Below, piece after piece: positions 1-8,870 of a DNA stretch of 44,626 nt (position 1 is its first letter; the number at the start of each line of letters is the position of its first letter). The position numbers and the translations under genes are program-made. The notes under the pieces are model-generated. The model made no database searches, was not told the origin of the DNA, and saw only the letters and a list, made by a program, of their open reading frames with translations. Source of the DNA: Bradyrhizobium sp. LTSP885 (GTDB lineage Bacteria > Pseudomonadota > Alphaproteobacteria > Rhizobiales > Xanthobacteraceae); assembly GCF_000938305.1 (NCBI RefSeq), contig NZ_JYMT01000016.1, positions 25,211 to 69,836 on the forward strand, written 5' to 3'.

Positions 1-80
1 CCCGCCACTGCAAGCCGCGCCCAACTCCTCATTCCGCTTCCTCCGACCCGGCGCGGCCCGTAACAACGGACGCGCGCATT

Positions 81-1442
81 CTAAAGTCCCGCAGGCACAG
101 CCTGATCGCGGCCGATGAAAGCCCCCTGCGCGTTGAGCTGTTGTTGCAACTTTTCGACGGAAATGTCGCGCGGAATCGTATTGCCCGACAGCGCCAGCGC
201 GGCCGCGGTTCCCGCCGCCTCACCCATCACGAAACAGGCCCCTGAAACCCGCGCCGCCGATTGCCCCTCATGGGTCATCGAGGCGCAGCGGCCGGCCATC
301 AAGAGATTGTCGACGCCCTCGGGCACCAGCATGCGATACGGCAATTCGTTGTAGCCGCGGGATTCCGGGATCGGCGGAAACTCGAAGATCACATCACCCG
401 GGACATGGGATTCCTTCGGCCAGCCGTTGACGCCGATCGAATCCGTAAACGAGGCGCAGCCCAGCACGTCCTCGCCTGATAGCATGTAGCCGCCGATCAC
501 CCGCCGTGTTTCACGGATACCGAGCTGCGGCGGCAGGTCGACGATGTAGGAGTTTTCGAAACCCGGCACCGTGCGCAGGAACGCGAAGGCCTCGACCGCC
601 TGGCGGCGGCCCTCGATCTCGCCGCGCGTCATGTCGTCAGGATCGATGCCGGAAATCGCGCCGCCGTCGCGTCGCGTCACTTGCGTGAAATTCACCCGCC
701 ATTCGATCTGCGATTTCTGCGGCCGCACGATCGCGGATTTGCGCGGGAATTTGTGGGTCCCCGCTGCCTCGGCCGCTGCCATCAGCGCCGGGATGGTCCG
801 CCACGCGTCGCCTGCCTTCACCGGATCGATGCCGTTGAGGCGGAACATCATCGAGGGGTAGAGCATGCCGCCCGCGTTGTCGCCGACTTCGTAGGGCGCA
901 CCGGCCCAGACCGCGAGGTCGCCGTCGCCCGAGCAATCGATGAAGATGCTGGCCAATACGGCCTGCCGGCCGGCCTTGGTCTCGACCATCAGCGCGCGGA
1001 TGCGCGGGCCATCCATCACGACACCCGCGCCGAGGGCGTGGAACAGAATGTCGACCTTGTGATGCGCCAGCAGGTCGTCAGCCGCGATCTTGTAGGCCGC
1101 GGTGTCATAGGCCTGCGCAAGGATTTTGCCGAGGATCAGATGCGGCGCGTTCAGTCCGCCGAGCCGGTCGATCCGCTCAAGCAACTCGGAGGCGATGCCC
1201 TGCACCACCCGATGCATCTCGCCGAAGAGGTTGGCGTGCAGCCCGCAGAAATTTGTCACCCCCGCCGCGGTGCCCATGCCGCCGAGGAATCCGTAACGCT
1301 CGATCAGCAGCGTCCGTCGTCCGGCGCGCGCCGCGGCGACAGCCGCCGTGATGCCGGCCGGCCCGCCGCCGAGCACGACCACGTCATATTCGCCGTAAAG
1401 GGGGACCTGCCGCGCAGGCTCTTCGATCGTGCTCGCCGCCAT
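81..1442 (-). CDS. FAD-dependent oxidoreductase (FAD_oxidored family)
   Basis: A 453-residue flavoprotein. The dinucleotide-binding motif GGGPAG is at residues 25-30, followed by a Rossmann beta-alpha-beta ending in LLIE, then GFLGGMGTAAG. The C-terminal part has NLLMAGRCAS and later GEAAGTAAALA, the typical closing FAD-binding segment of this family (known for distant fumarate reductase/HcaD-like relatives). The substrate cannot be read from sequence. The frame stays open much further upstream, but that part runs through the divergent LysR gene, so I start at the ATG just before MAASTIEE, where family similarity begins. It faces the LysR gene across about 108 bp of shared promoter, so that regulator probably controls it. 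No signal peptide, so probably cytoplasmic. Confidence 0.85.
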   Translation of the reverse strand: MAASTIEEPARQVPLYGEYDVVVLGGGPAGITAAVAAARAGRRTLLIERYGFLGGMGTAAGVTNFCGLHANLFGEMHRVVQGIASELLERIDRLGGLNAPHLILGKILAQAYDTAAYKIAADDLLAHHKVDILFHALGAGVVMDGPRIRALMVETKAGRQAVLASIFIDCSGDGDLAVWAGAPYEVGDNAGGMLYPSMMFRLNGIDPVKAGDAWRTIPALMAAAEAAGTHKFPRKSAIVRPQKSQIEWRVNFTQVTRRDGGAISGIDPDDMTRGEIEGRRQAVEAFAFLRTVPGFENSYIVDLPPQLGIRETRRVIGGYMLSGEDVLGCASFTDSIGVNGWPKESHVPGDVIFEFPPIPESRGYNELPYRMLVPEGVDNLLMAGRCASMTHEGQSAARVSGACFVMGEAAGTAAALALSGNTIPRDISVEKLQQQLNAQGAFIGRDQAVPAGL

Positions 1443-1495
1443 TCGCAATTTCCGCCCTGAACCAGTTTGATTGAGCCAACTATGAATTGATGCGA

Positions 1496-1508
1496 ATTGG
1501 AGTACAAT
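1496..1508. promoter_or_regulatory. Candidate LysR-type operator (ATTG-N5-CAAT)
   Basis: A 4-bp inverted repeat with a 5-nt spacer lies in the middle of the 108-bp gap between the FAD oxidoreductase and the LysR gene. LysR regulators usually bind interrupted AT-rich dyads in such divergent promoters. The match is short, so this is only a candidate. Confidence 0.3.
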
Positions 1509-1530
1509 CCACCAAATTATGTAATCAGCT

Positions 1531-1545
1531 TTCTCGAATCGAGAA
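1531..1545. promoter_or_regulatory. Perfect 7-bp palindrome (TTCTCGA-N-TCGAGAA) before the LysR gene
   Basis: A perfect inverted repeat with one central base ends 5 bp before the LysR ATG and overlaps the likely ribosome-binding site (GAGAAAG). Binding here, or a hairpin in the mRNA leader, would block LysR translation or transcription, so autoregulation is plausible. This is inference from position and symmetry. Confidence 0.4.
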
Positions 1546-1550
1546 AGATC

Positions 1551-2435
1551 ATGGACACGCTGGTCAACCTCGAAGCCTTCCTCACCACCGCCGATGCCGG
1601 CGGCTTCTCCGCTGCCGCGCGAAAACTCAACGTCGCGACATCGGTGGTCGCCAAGCGCGTCACGCAGTTGGAGGAGCGGATCGGCACCGCGCTGTTTCAT
1701 CGCTCGACCCGCCAATTGCGGCTGACCGAAGCCGGCCAGCAATATGTTCATCGCGCACGGGGCGTCGTCGCCGACGTCGGCGATCTCTTGTCGCGGATGG
1801 GCGAGAAGGATCGCGATCTCACCGATCATCTGCGCGTCAAGGCACCGACATCGCTGACCGTCGCGCGGCTGGCGGAAGCCTTCACCACGTTCCAGACCCA
1901 GAACCCGAGCGTGAAGCTCGAAATCGTAATGGTCGATCGTCCGGTCGATCCGGTGACCGAAGGCTTCGACATTGCGATCGGTGCTTTCCCGCATTCCTTT
2001 GGCGGCGTGGTCGACGAGCCGCTGTGCCGGCTGCCGCGGTTGGTATGCGCCTCGCCGGCCTATCTCAAGACACACGGTACACCGAAGCATCCGCGCGACC
2101 TGGTCGATCATCGCTGCCTCAGCTTCCTGCCGACCGGGCCGGAATGGCCGTTCGAGGGGCCGCGCGGCCGCATCAACATCCAGGTGCGGCCGTATCTCTC
2201 TTCGAACGAGGGCCGGGTGCTGACGCAAAGCGCGATCGCCGGCAACGGCATCGCGCTGATCTCGCATTATCTGGTCGCGGACGCGCTGCGCGACGGCGCG
2301 TTGCGGCCGGTGCTCAAGGAATTTCCGATCCCGGAACTGTGGGTGAAGGCCGCCGTTCCCGAACGCCGCATCGATGCCGCCGCGGTGCAGGCGCTGCTCA
2401 AGACACTGAAGACGTCGCTGTCGCAATCGCTGTGA
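1551..2435 (+). CDS. LysR family transcriptional regulator
   Basis: A 294-residue LysR-type regulator. Residues 1-60 form the winged helix-turn-helix (FLTTADAGGFSAAARKL, then VVAKRVTQLEERIGTALFHR). The rest is the periplasmic-binding-protein-like effector domain (DIAIGAF, VCASPAYL, the family hallmarks). The ATG preceding DTLVNLEAF is chosen: it has GAGAAAG upstream and gives the usual N-terminus. An upstream TTG in the same frame would add 18 residues. It is divergent from the FAD oxidoreductase, which is its most likely target. Its sequence style is close to CrgA/DsdC-like LysR proteins; the inducer is unknown. Confidence 0.9.
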   Translation: MDTLVNLEAFLTTADAGGFSAAARKLNVATSVVAKRVTQLEERIGTALFHRSTRQLRLTEAGQQYVHRARGVVADVGDLLSRMGEKDRDLTDHLRVKAPTSLTVARLAEAFTTFQTQNPSVKLEIVMVDRPVDPVTEGFDIAIGAFPHSFGGVVDEPLCRLPRLVCASPAYLKTHGTPKHPRDLVDHRCLSFLPTGPEWPFEGPRGRINIQVRPYLSSNEGRVLTQSAIAGNGIALISHYLVADALRDGALRPVLKEFPIPELWVKAAVPERRIDAAAVQALLKTLKTSLSQSL

Positions 2436-2462
2436 CGCGACGCTGGTCTTGTGGCCTGGAAC

Positions 2463-4499
2463 TCAGGCGGCCGAGCGGATGGTATGGAGGAAGTCGTCGA
2501 CGTTCGACTTCATCGAATCCGCCTGCTGCTTCAGGGCCGCAGCCGCCGTAAGGGCGGCCTCGGCGCCAGCATCGGTCTCGCCCGCCACCGCGCGCACCTG
2601 ACCGATTTCCTGAGTCACTGCCGAGGTGCCGTTGGCGGCCTCTTCGACGTTGCGCGCGATCTCGCCCGTTGCAGCGCCCTGCTGCTCGACCGCCGCGGCG
2701 ATCGCGGTGGCGATGTCAGCCATTTCCCTGACGGTGGAGCCGAACTGCGTGATTGCCTCGACCGACTGGCCGGTCGCGCCCTGGATCGTCGCGATCTGGC
2801 TGGCGATCTGCTTGGTCGCCTCCGCCGTCTGGGTGGCGAGATTCTTCACCTCGCTGGCAACGATCGCGAAGCCCCTGCCGGCATCACCGGCCCGCGCCGC
2901 TTCGATGGTCGCGTTCAGCGCCAGCAGATTGGTCTGGCTAGCGATGGCCTGAATCAACGCAATGATGGTGCCGATCTTTTCCGCCGCATCCGACAGCCCG
3001 TGGATCAAATCGGACGTCCGGTTGGTCTCATCGGTCGCCCGGTTCGACACCGCGACGGAGCGCTGCACCTGGCTCGAGATTTCACGGATCGAGGCCGAGA
3101 GTTGCTGCGTGGCGGAGGCGACGGTCTGCACGTTCATCGACGCCTGCTCGGCGCGGGTCGCGACGGCTTCGGCGAGCCCGCGACCGCGCTCTGCGACCTT
3201 TGCCAACTCCTCGGCGCTGCGGCCCATCTCGTCGGCGCGGCCGCCGACGCCGGCAATGACCCCCTGCATGCCCTGCTCGAAGCGGCCGGCGAGATCCGAC
3301 ATCATGCGGGCGCGATCGGCCTCGGTGGCTTCGCGCTGCGCTGTGGCCTCGCGCTCCATGCGGCGAACCGCCAATGCGTTTTCGCGGAACACCTCGACGG
3401 CACGCGCCATGCGGCCGATCTCGTCGCGGGATTCACCGCCCGGGATCGGTTCATCGAGTTCGCCTGCCGCCAGCGATTGCATCCGGTCGGTCATGCCGCG
3501 AATCGGGCCGGATACGCTGGCGCCGATCAGCCATGCCAGGACCGCTCCGAGCAGCAGCGCGCCGGCCGCCGTCGCGAGTACGGTCTGCTTGGTCTGATCG
3601 ACCGCTGCCGCGGTCTTGTTACCCTGCTCGGCGCGCACGGTCCCAAGCTTGGCATTGATCTTGTTGACCTGGTCGTCGATCGCAGCACTTGCCTGCTTCA
3701 GTTCGGCCTGCCTTGTGCGCAGATCGCCGGCGACCTTGATCACCTCATCCAGCGCCGCCGCATCGGCGGCGATTGCGATCTTGAGTGTTGTGACCAGCGC
3801 CTTCAGTTTGGCGTCGTCCGCCGCTGCAATCTCAGCCTCGGTGTCTGCGATGGCCATCTGGACGTAGGACAACGCCTGCTTGGCGTCGTCGGCATCGCTC
3901 GTCGACAAGGTGGCCCCATAGCGCATCACGGTGATCCGCAACATGTCGACAACGCCGGCCAGCCGCATCGGGTTGACAAGCCGTTCCGCATCATCGGACC
4001 GGTTGGCGAGGGCGACCTGAATGCCGCCGACATTGAGTCCCGCAATCGCGCCCTGGGCGTCTGTTTTCGTGGCGGCCGCGCGCAGACGATCCGCGGCATC
4101 CGCGGCCGCAGTGAACGACGAACGATAGGTCTCCAGCGCGGACTTGACCGGGCCGATGCCTTCCGCGATCGCTTGCAACTTGCCGAATTGCTGGTCGACC
4201 TGGTCGGCCAATTTGCCGACGCCGTCGATCGCCTTGGCTGCGGCATCCTTGTCGCCGACATTCCAGGTCCGGATGAACTTCTCGACCGCGGAGTTCGCAC
4301 TCAAAAGCGCGGCGCGCGTCTGCGACATACCGGCGTCTCCAGCCGCGCTGGTGACGAGTTCGTTGACCGTTCCGCCGATCTGCTGGACCTGTACCGTGGC
4401 GAAGCCCGCCAGCAGGACCAGAAAGCTCAGGACCAGCGCGAAGCCGCCAAACACACGCGGACGGACACCGATCGAGGACATCAAGTGCGACAACTTCAT
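2463..4499 (-). CDS. Methyl-accepting chemotaxis protein
   Basis: A 678-residue transmembrane chemoreceptor. TM1 is about residues 14-36 ([19 protein letters not shown]). A largely helical periplasmic sensing region runs to about 300, and TM2 is about 302-325 ([20 protein letters not shown]). A HAMP linker follows, then the cytoplasmic signalling helices with the conserved hairpin tip ([20 protein letters not shown], near residues 525-545) that contacts CheA and CheW. There is no C-terminal CheR/CheB pentapeptide; the protein ends IRSAA. The start has a weak GGAA site. It lies 17 bp after the stop of the TRAP-type binding protein on the same strand, so the two are almost certainly co-transcribed. 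That suggests the binding protein presents the ligand to this receptor. Confidence 0.93.
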   Translation of the reverse strand: MKLSHLMSSIGVRPRVFGGFALVLSFLVLLAGFATVQVQQIGGTVNELVTSAAGDAGMSQTRAALLSANSAVEKFIRTWNVGDKDAAAKAIDGVGKLADQVDQQFGKLQAIAEGIGPVKSALETYRSSFTAAADAADRLRAAATKTDAQGAIAGLNVGGIQVALANRSDDAERLVNPMRLAGVVDMLRITVMRYGATLSTSDADDAKQALSYVQMAIADTEAEIAAADDAKLKALVTTLKIAIAADAAALDEVIKVAGDLRTRQAELKQASAAIDDQVNKINAKLGTVRAEQGNKTAAAVDQTKQTVLATAAGALLLGAVLAWLIGASVSGPIRGMTDRMQSLAAGELDEPIPGGESRDEIGRMARAVEVFRENALAVRRMEREATAQREATEADRARMMSDLAGRFEQGMQGVIAGVGGRADEMGRSAEELAKVAERGRGLAEAVATRAEQASMNVQTVASATQQLSASIREISSQVQRSVAVSNRATDETNRTSDLIHGLSDAAEKIGTIIALIQAIASQTNLLALNATIEAARAGDAGRGFAIVASEVKNLATQTAEATKQIASQIATIQGATGQSVEAITQFGSTVREMADIATAIAAAVEQQGAATGEIARNVEEAANGTSAVTQEIGQVRAVAGETDAGAEAALTAAAALKQQADSMKSNVDDFLHTIRSAA

Positions 4500-4516
4500 G
4501 GGAATTCCAGCATTCT

Positions 4517-5503
4517 TTATTGAGTGGAGCGGATGGCGACCAGCAGATCCTTGCCAAATCGCTTCTCGAATTCAGGATCGAGCGTCTTGACCGCATCGAT
4601 GAAGGGCTGGCGCTCGACTTTCTCGATGACGTCCATGCCGTTGCTGCGCACCTGTTCGAGCGAGGCAGCATCGAGCTGCGCCTGCCAGGTCACCTCCGCC
4701 CCCGCCTTGGCGCCCGCGATCAGCGCGGCCTGGTCGGCCGGAGCGAGTTGCTCGAACGTGGCGCGGTTGGCAATGAACACGATCGGCGCGAAGAAGTGAC
4801 CGGTCATGGTGAGGTATTTTTGGACTTCATAAAGCCGGGAGCCGGCAATGGTCGGCACCGGATTTTCCTGACCATCGAGCCGACCATCCTTCAGCGCGTT
4901 ATAGACCAGCGGAAATTCCATCGGGACCACTTCGGCGCCGAGCGCCTTGAACGTCATCTGATAGATCGGGTTCGGAATGACACGAATCTTCAGGCCCTTG
5001 ATATCCTCGGGCGAGCGAATCGGCCGTTTGGAATTCGTGACGTTTCGAAAGCCCTGTCGGCCGATTGCCAGCAGCGTCAGTCCCTTGTCGGCGAATTTGG
5101 CGGCGATCGCCGCGCCGACCGGACCTTGAGCCACGGCCTTGGCGTGAGCCGCGTCGCGGAACAGGAAGGGAATGTCGAACACACCGAGTTCGGGGACCAC
5201 CGCACTGACCACCGAACCCGACAGCACCGACACGTCGACGGCGCCGCTCTGGGTCGCCGCGAGGATGACGTTCTCGCTCCCGAGTGCGTTGGTGGCGCGT
5301 TCGTCCAGGACAATGCGCTTGCCGGCCGCCGCCGTCAGCTTCTGACGAAGCTCATCGGCCCCCATTTGCTGCGGGCTCTGCAACTGAGAGTTGAAGGCCA
5401 GTGAAACCAATCGAGGCGAAGCGGCAACTGGATGCAGGACCAGCAGCGCTGACGCCGCGACGATGGATCCGGCTTTCCAAAATCCCAAGACTTGTCTGTG
5501 CAT
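4517..5503 (-). CDS. TRAP transporter DctP-type solute-binding protein (orphan)
   Basis: A 328-residue periplasmic binding protein. Residues 1-29 look like a signal peptide (hydrophobic [16 protein letters not shown]). The DctP fold is shown by [25 protein letters not shown], then [12 protein letters not shown] with the conserved carboxylate-binding arginine at 174, and later [20 protein letters not shown]. The family binds organic acids such as C4-dicarboxylates and delivers them to DctQ/DctM membrane subunits. Neither subunit is in this window. The next gene in the transcription unit is a chemoreceptor, so a sensing role rather than a transport role is plausible. The ligand cannot be told from sequence. 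Confidence 0.9.
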   Translation of the reverse strand: MHRQVLGFWKAGSIVAASALLVLHPVAASPRLVSLAFNSQLQSPQQMGADELRQKLTAAAGKRIVLDERATNALGSENVILAATQSGAVDVSVLSGSVVSAVVPELGVFDIPFLFRDAAHAKAVAQGPVGAAIAAKFADKGLTLLAIGRQGFRNVTNSKRPIRSPEDIKGLKIRVIPNPIYQMTFKALGAEVVPMEFPLVYNALKDGRLDGQENPVPTIAGSRLYEVQKYLTMTGHFFAPIVFIANRATFEQLAPADQAALIAGAKAGAEVTWQAQLDAASLEQVRSNGMDVIEKVERQPFIDAVKTLDPEFEKRFGKDLLVAIRSTQ

Positions 5504-5518
5504 TCAACACCATGGCGT

Positions 5519-5528
5519 GACAATTGTC
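5519..5528. promoter_or_regulatory. Palindrome GACAATTGTC upstream of the binding protein/chemoreceptor unit
   Basis: A perfect 10-bp palindrome about 15 bp upstream of the binding-protein ATG on the minus strand. Its symmetry and position suit an operator, but it could be chance. No regulator gene is adjacent. Confidence 0.25.
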
Positions 5529-5732
5529 GTAACCATAATGGCGGGTGGTGATTGAACTCTTAAGGGAACCTCCGTGGAAACCCGGAATTCGAGTCGACCC
5601 CGCCGGCGACGATATCCGGATCTCGGGCAAGATGGCGAGGGCATCGGGTTGGGCTGATCGCCGACCTTACCGTCGTCAAGGCGCATGGCGGGAGGCTATA
5701 CAAGGGATCATGCGCGGTTCGCGGGAGTGACC

Positions 5733-5999
5733 ATGGGATCAAGAATGCACGTACTTGTCGCCGTCGCGATCGGTGTGACAGGCGGCGCGGCCCCTGCTTT
5801 TGCAGAAGTCGAGCAATGCCGCTTCATCCAGGCGAAGACCGAACGCGAAGCCTGCTACCAGCGTCAGGAAGCCGCGCTGGCCGCCAAGCGCAAGCCGGAA
5901 CCCATCTTCGATACCAGACCAATGGAATCGCTGCAGCAGATGCGGCGGGATGACGAAGAGGTCTACCGCAGCATGCACAGCATCTGCCGCGGCTGCTGA
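5733..5999 (+). CDS. Small exported protein of unknown function
   Basis: An 88-residue protein that I do not recognise as a named family. Residues 1-22 form a signal peptide (HVLVAVAIGVTGGAAPAFA, cleavage after AFA). The mature part is about 66 residues and has four cysteines (QCRF, EACY, ICRGC), two of them in a terminal CRGC, so it is probably periplasmic and possibly disulfide-bonded. The chosen ATG has GGGAG 7-8 bp upstream; an in-frame ATG 48 bp further upstream lacks this and would bury the signal peptide. It is convergent with the crotonase gene, with 16 bp between the stops. Similar short cysteine-bearing proteins are common in bradyrhizobia. Confidence 0.65.
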   Translation: MGSRMHVLVAVAIGVTGGAAPAFAEVEQCRFIQAKTEREACYQRQEAALAAKRKPEPIFDTRPMESLQQMRRDDEEVYRSMHSICRGC

Positions 6000-6015
6000 G
6001 CAGGTGCTGCAAGCC

Positions 6016-6813
6016 CTAAGCCGTGCCTGCCCATCGGCCGGCGCGCTTCTCGGCAAAGGAGGCAAGACCTTCAGCCGCCTCCGCGGTCTGCCGCTTGGCC
6101 GAATGCAGGCGGACGAGGCGCTTGTAGGCCTCATCGTCGACGGCCATGCCGCCGAACGAACTCTCCATCGCGAGCCGTTTTGTCTCCGTCAGCGCATCCG
6201 GCGCATTCGCCAGCAACTGCTCCACCACTTTCGCACCGGCGCTCTCGAGCTCAGCCAGCGGCACCACCTCGTGCACGAGGCCGATGCGGCGCGCGTCCTC
6301 GGCGCCGAAGCGCTCGCCGGTCAGCGCGTAACGGCGCACCTGACGCACGCCGATGGCGTCGCAAAGCTGCGGGATGATGATCGCCGCCGTTAACCCCCAA
6401 CGCACCTCGGTGATCGAGAACAGCGCATTGTCGGCCGCGATCACCACATCGCAACCCGCGATCACGCCGGTGCCGCCGCCGAAGCAGCCGCCCTGCACCA
6501 GTGCGACGGTCGGAACCGGCAGTGTATTGAGCCGCTGCACGGCCTCGAAGGTCGCCCGCGACGCTGCCTCATTCTCCTCAGCCGACTGCGGCCGCACGCT
6601 GTTGATCCATTTCAGATCGGCGCCGGCCTGGAAATGCTTGCCGTTGCCCTTCAGCACCACGATTCGCAGCGGCTTGGTCGAGAGCTCATCGATCGCCGTC
6701 AGCACACCCTGGATCAGGGCGCCGTCATAGGCGTTGTTGACCTCCGGACGGTTCAGCGTGACGGTCGCGACCCCGCGCGCATCAAGGCTCCACAGGACTG
6801 GGCTGGCCGGCAT
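6016..6813 (-). CDS. Enoyl-CoA hydratase/isomerase family protein
   Basis: A 265-residue crotonase-fold protein. It has the CoA-binding start VTLNRPEVNNAYDG, the oxyanion-hole segment HFQAGADLKW (about residues 60-69) and GGCFGGGTGVIAGCD (108-122). The second catalytic glutamate position is occupied (E136 in SITEVRWGL), but the first, normally a Glu in GGGCE, is Gly here, so a plain hydratase reaction is uncertain. Methylglutaconyl-CoA hydratase-like members have this look. I place the start at MPASPV because GAGGGAGAA lies 7 bp before it; an ATG 8 codons upstream is possible. It stands alone, divergent from the ketopantoate-reductase-like gene. Confidence 0.87.
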   Translation of the reverse strand: MPASPVLWSLDARGVATVTLNRPEVNNAYDGALIQGVLTAIDELSTKPLRIVVLKGNGKHFQAGADLKWINSVRPQSAEENEAASRATFEAVQRLNTLPVPTVALVQGGCFGGGTGVIAGCDVVIAADNALFSITEVRWGLTAAIIIPQLCDAIGVRQVRRYALTGERFGAEDARRIGLVHEVVPLAELESAGAKVVEQLLANAPDALTETKRLAMESSFGGMAVDDEAYKRLVRLHSAKRQTAEAAEGLASFAEKRAGRWAGTA

Positions 6814-6980
6814 GGACGTTTCTCCCTCATTCGGCATCTCGTAACGGCACTATGGCGGAGAGCATGTGGGGTGATCCATCACTTTCCGGCGCGCCGGGCC
6901 GCGCCACGCGCATGACCAGTTGCGCGAGACCGCGCGCCTGTGGAAACTAGCGTTCCACTTTCCAGGGAATTATTACATCC

Positions 6981-7955
6981 ATGCGCATTTGCATTTTCGG
7001 CGCGGGCGCCGTCGGGAGCCATTTTGCGGTCCGGCTGGCGCGGGCCGGACACGACGTGGCTTGTGTGATGCGCGGGCCGCATCTCGACGCGGTCAGAGCT
7101 AATGGCCTGACGCTCAGGGTCGGCGACCGCGACTTCACGGCGAAGGTGAAGGCCTCCGCCGATCCGGCCGATCTCGGGCCGCAAGACGTCATCATCAGCA
7201 CGTTGAAGGCCACCGGCATCGGCGCGCTCGCGACCGGCCTCGCGCCGCTGCTGCACGCCGACACGGCCATCGTGGTCGCGCAAAACGGTATCCCCTGGTG
7301 GTACGATCTCGGCCTGCCGACGCATCATCCTGCCATTCCCGACCTTGGCTTCCTCGATCCCGACGGACGCCTGCGCGCGGCGGTGCCGAAGGAGCGGATC
7401 ATAGGCGGCGTGATCTTCTCGTCCAACGAGGTGATTGCGCCCGGCGTCGCCGCCAACCTCTCGCCGGAGCGCAACCGCCTCCTGATCGGCGAATGCGACG
7501 ATCGCCAGAGCGAACGCATCGCCCGCTTGCGCGCAGCACTCAATGAGGCCTCCATCGAATCGCCCGAGGTGACGGAGATTCGCGAAACGATCTGGTCAAA
7601 GCTGCTCACCAACATGTCGATGTCGGTGCTGTGCCTGCTGACCGGGCTGACCGCACGCGCGGTGCGCGACGATCCGGCGATGCAGGCGGTGATCCCGCGC
7701 CTGCTCGACGAAGCCAATGCGGTTGCGACGCACTACATCCCCGCGGTCAAGCGCGTCACCCGCAGCGGCCCGGCGCCCGACCACAAGCCGTCGATCCTGC
7801 AGGATTTCGAGCTCGGCCGCGCCATGGAGATCGACGTGCTGGTCCGTGCGCCCGCCGCGTTCGCGCGCGCCGCCGCCCTCGCCACCCCGATGCTCGATGT
7901 GATGGCGGCGCTGGCGATCCAGAAGGCGCGTGACAAGGGACTCTATCAGGGCTGA
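6981..7955 (+). CDS. 2-dehydropantoate 2-reductase-like protein (ApbA/PanE family)
   Basis: A 324-residue NAD(P)H-dependent reductase of the ketopantoate reductase fold. The N-terminal Rossmann domain has GAGAVG at residues 7-12. A catalytic-type lysine is in STLKATG (K76). The helical C-terminal domain begins near SKLLTNMSMS, with the second conserved lysine (TIWSKLLTN). Genuine PanE reduces ketopantoate for vitamin B5 synthesis, but genomes like this carry many paralogues of unknown substrate, and a second one lies at 29182-30186. The start has AGGGAA upstream. The SDR gene follows 39 bp downstream on the same strand, so the two may act on one pathway. Confidence 0.87.
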   Translation: MRICIFGAGAVGSHFAVRLARAGHDVACVMRGPHLDAVRANGLTLRVGDRDFTAKVKASADPADLGPQDVIISTLKATGIGALATGLAPLLHADTAIVVAQNGIPWWYDLGLPTHHPAIPDLGFLDPDGRLRAAVPKERIIGGVIFSSNEVIAPGVAANLSPERNRLLIGECDDRQSERIARLRAALNEASIESPEVTEIRETIWSKLLTNMSMSVLCLLTGLTARAVRDDPAMQAVIPRLLDEANAVATHYIPAVKRVTRSGPAPDHKPSILQDFELGRAMEIDVLVRAPAAFARAAALATPMLDVMAALAIQKARDKGLYQG

Positions 7956-7994
7956 CAATTCACGTTCGACGATAACAAGCAGGACATTCGCACC

Positions 7995-8771
7995 ATGCAA
8001 GTCAGGGACAAGGTCTGCGTCGTCACCGGCGGCGCAAGCGGCATCGGCGAAGCAGTGGCGCGGGCCTATGCCGAGGCCGGCGCGCGCGGCGTCGTGGTCG
8101 CCGACCTCAAGACCTCGCGCGATCGGCTCGCCGGCGTCGCCGGCGATATCGATGGGCTGGCGGTGACCGGGGATGTCGGGCTCGAGGAGGACGTCAAGGG
8201 ACTGATCGCCGCCGCCGAAGATAAATATGGCCCGGTCGATATTTTCTTCTCCAATGCCGGATTGTCGCGCAAAGGGCAGGAAACGGCATCGGATGCCGAC
8301 TGGGATGAGAGCTGGCGGGTGCATGTGATGAGCCACGTGTTCGCGGCACGCGCCCTGGTACCCGGCATGCTCGCGCGCGGCTCGGGGTACCTCCTCAACA
8401 CCGCCTCGGCCGCGGGGCTTTTGGCCTCGCTGAACTCGATGCCCTACGGGGTGACCAAGAACGCCGCGGTCGCGCTCGCCGAACATCTCGCGATCCAGTA
8501 CGGCGACCGCGGCATCCGCATCTCCGTGCTCTGCCCGCAATCGGTGCAGACCGGCATGACCACGCCGGGCCCGAGTGCGGCCCGCGTCGACGGCGTGCTG
8601 CAGGCAAGCGAGGTCGCGAGGATAGTGATCGAGGCGATGGACGAGGAACGCTTCCTGATCCTCTCGCATCCGCAGGTGCAGGACTACGTGCAACGCAAGG
8701 CCGCCAATCGCGACCGCTGGCTATCCGGCATGCGCCGGCTGCGCGACCGGATCTATGGCGGTGCGGCGTAG
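7995..8771 (+). CDS. SDR family oxidoreductase
   Basis: A 258-residue classical short-chain dehydrogenase. The cofactor motif TGGASGIG is at residues 11-18, the NAG motif is in FFSNAG, and the catalytic residues are S138 (NTASAAG), Y151 and K155 (YGVTK). After the active site comes IRISVLCPQSVQTGM, the usual substrate-loop region. An aspartate after beta-strand 2 (VVVADLK) favours NAD over NADP. It follows the ketopantoate-reductase-like gene by 39 bp and is probably in its operon. Its stop is 14 bp before a long inverted repeat that may end the transcript. The substrate is unknown. Confidence 0.9.
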   Translation: MQVRDKVCVVTGGASGIGEAVARAYAEAGARGVVVADLKTSRDRLAGVAGDIDGLAVTGDVGLEEDVKGLIAAAEDKYGPVDIFFSNAGLSRKGQETASDADWDESWRVHVMSHVFAARALVPGMLARGSGYLLNTASAAGLLASLNSMPYGVTKNAAVALAEHLAIQYGDRGIRISVLCPQSVQTGMTTPGPSAARVDGVLQASEVARIVIEAMDEERFLILSHPQVQDYVQRKAANRDRWLSGMRRLRDRIYGGAA

Positions 8772-8785
8772 GGATTTCAATCGCC

Positions 8786-8870
8786 GTAGCCCGGATGGAG
8801 CGAAGCGTAATCCGGAACGGTGTCACAGCGGATAGCTACCCCGGATTGCGCTTCGCTCCATCCGGGCTAC
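8786..8870. repeat. Intergenic palindromic repeat, GTAGCCCGGATG family (copy 1)
   Basis: An imperfect long inverted repeat: the left arm begins GTAGCCCGGATGGAGCGAAG and the right arm ends CTTCGCTCCATCCGGGCTAC, with about 30 nt between. A diverged copy lies at 37775-37863. It sits between two convergent genes and would form a strong hairpin in either transcript. Its right end supplies the TAG stop codon of the hydrolase gene on the minus strand (8867-8869). This type is widespread in bradyrhizobial intergenic DNA (from memory). Confidence 0.9.

Noticed and set aside
1..80. Left edge of the window.
   Set aside because: Eighty bases with no start, stop or structure that can be tied to a gene.
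1443..2426. Extension of the FAD oxidoreductase frame by about 330 codons upstream on the minus strand.
   Set aside because: It runs antisense through a clear LysR gene, and family similarity starts only at MAASTIEE.
2451..4523. A 690-codon open frame on the plus strand.
   Set aside because: It is antisense to the chemoreceptor; its product is His/Arg-rich without any family pattern, an effect of high GC.
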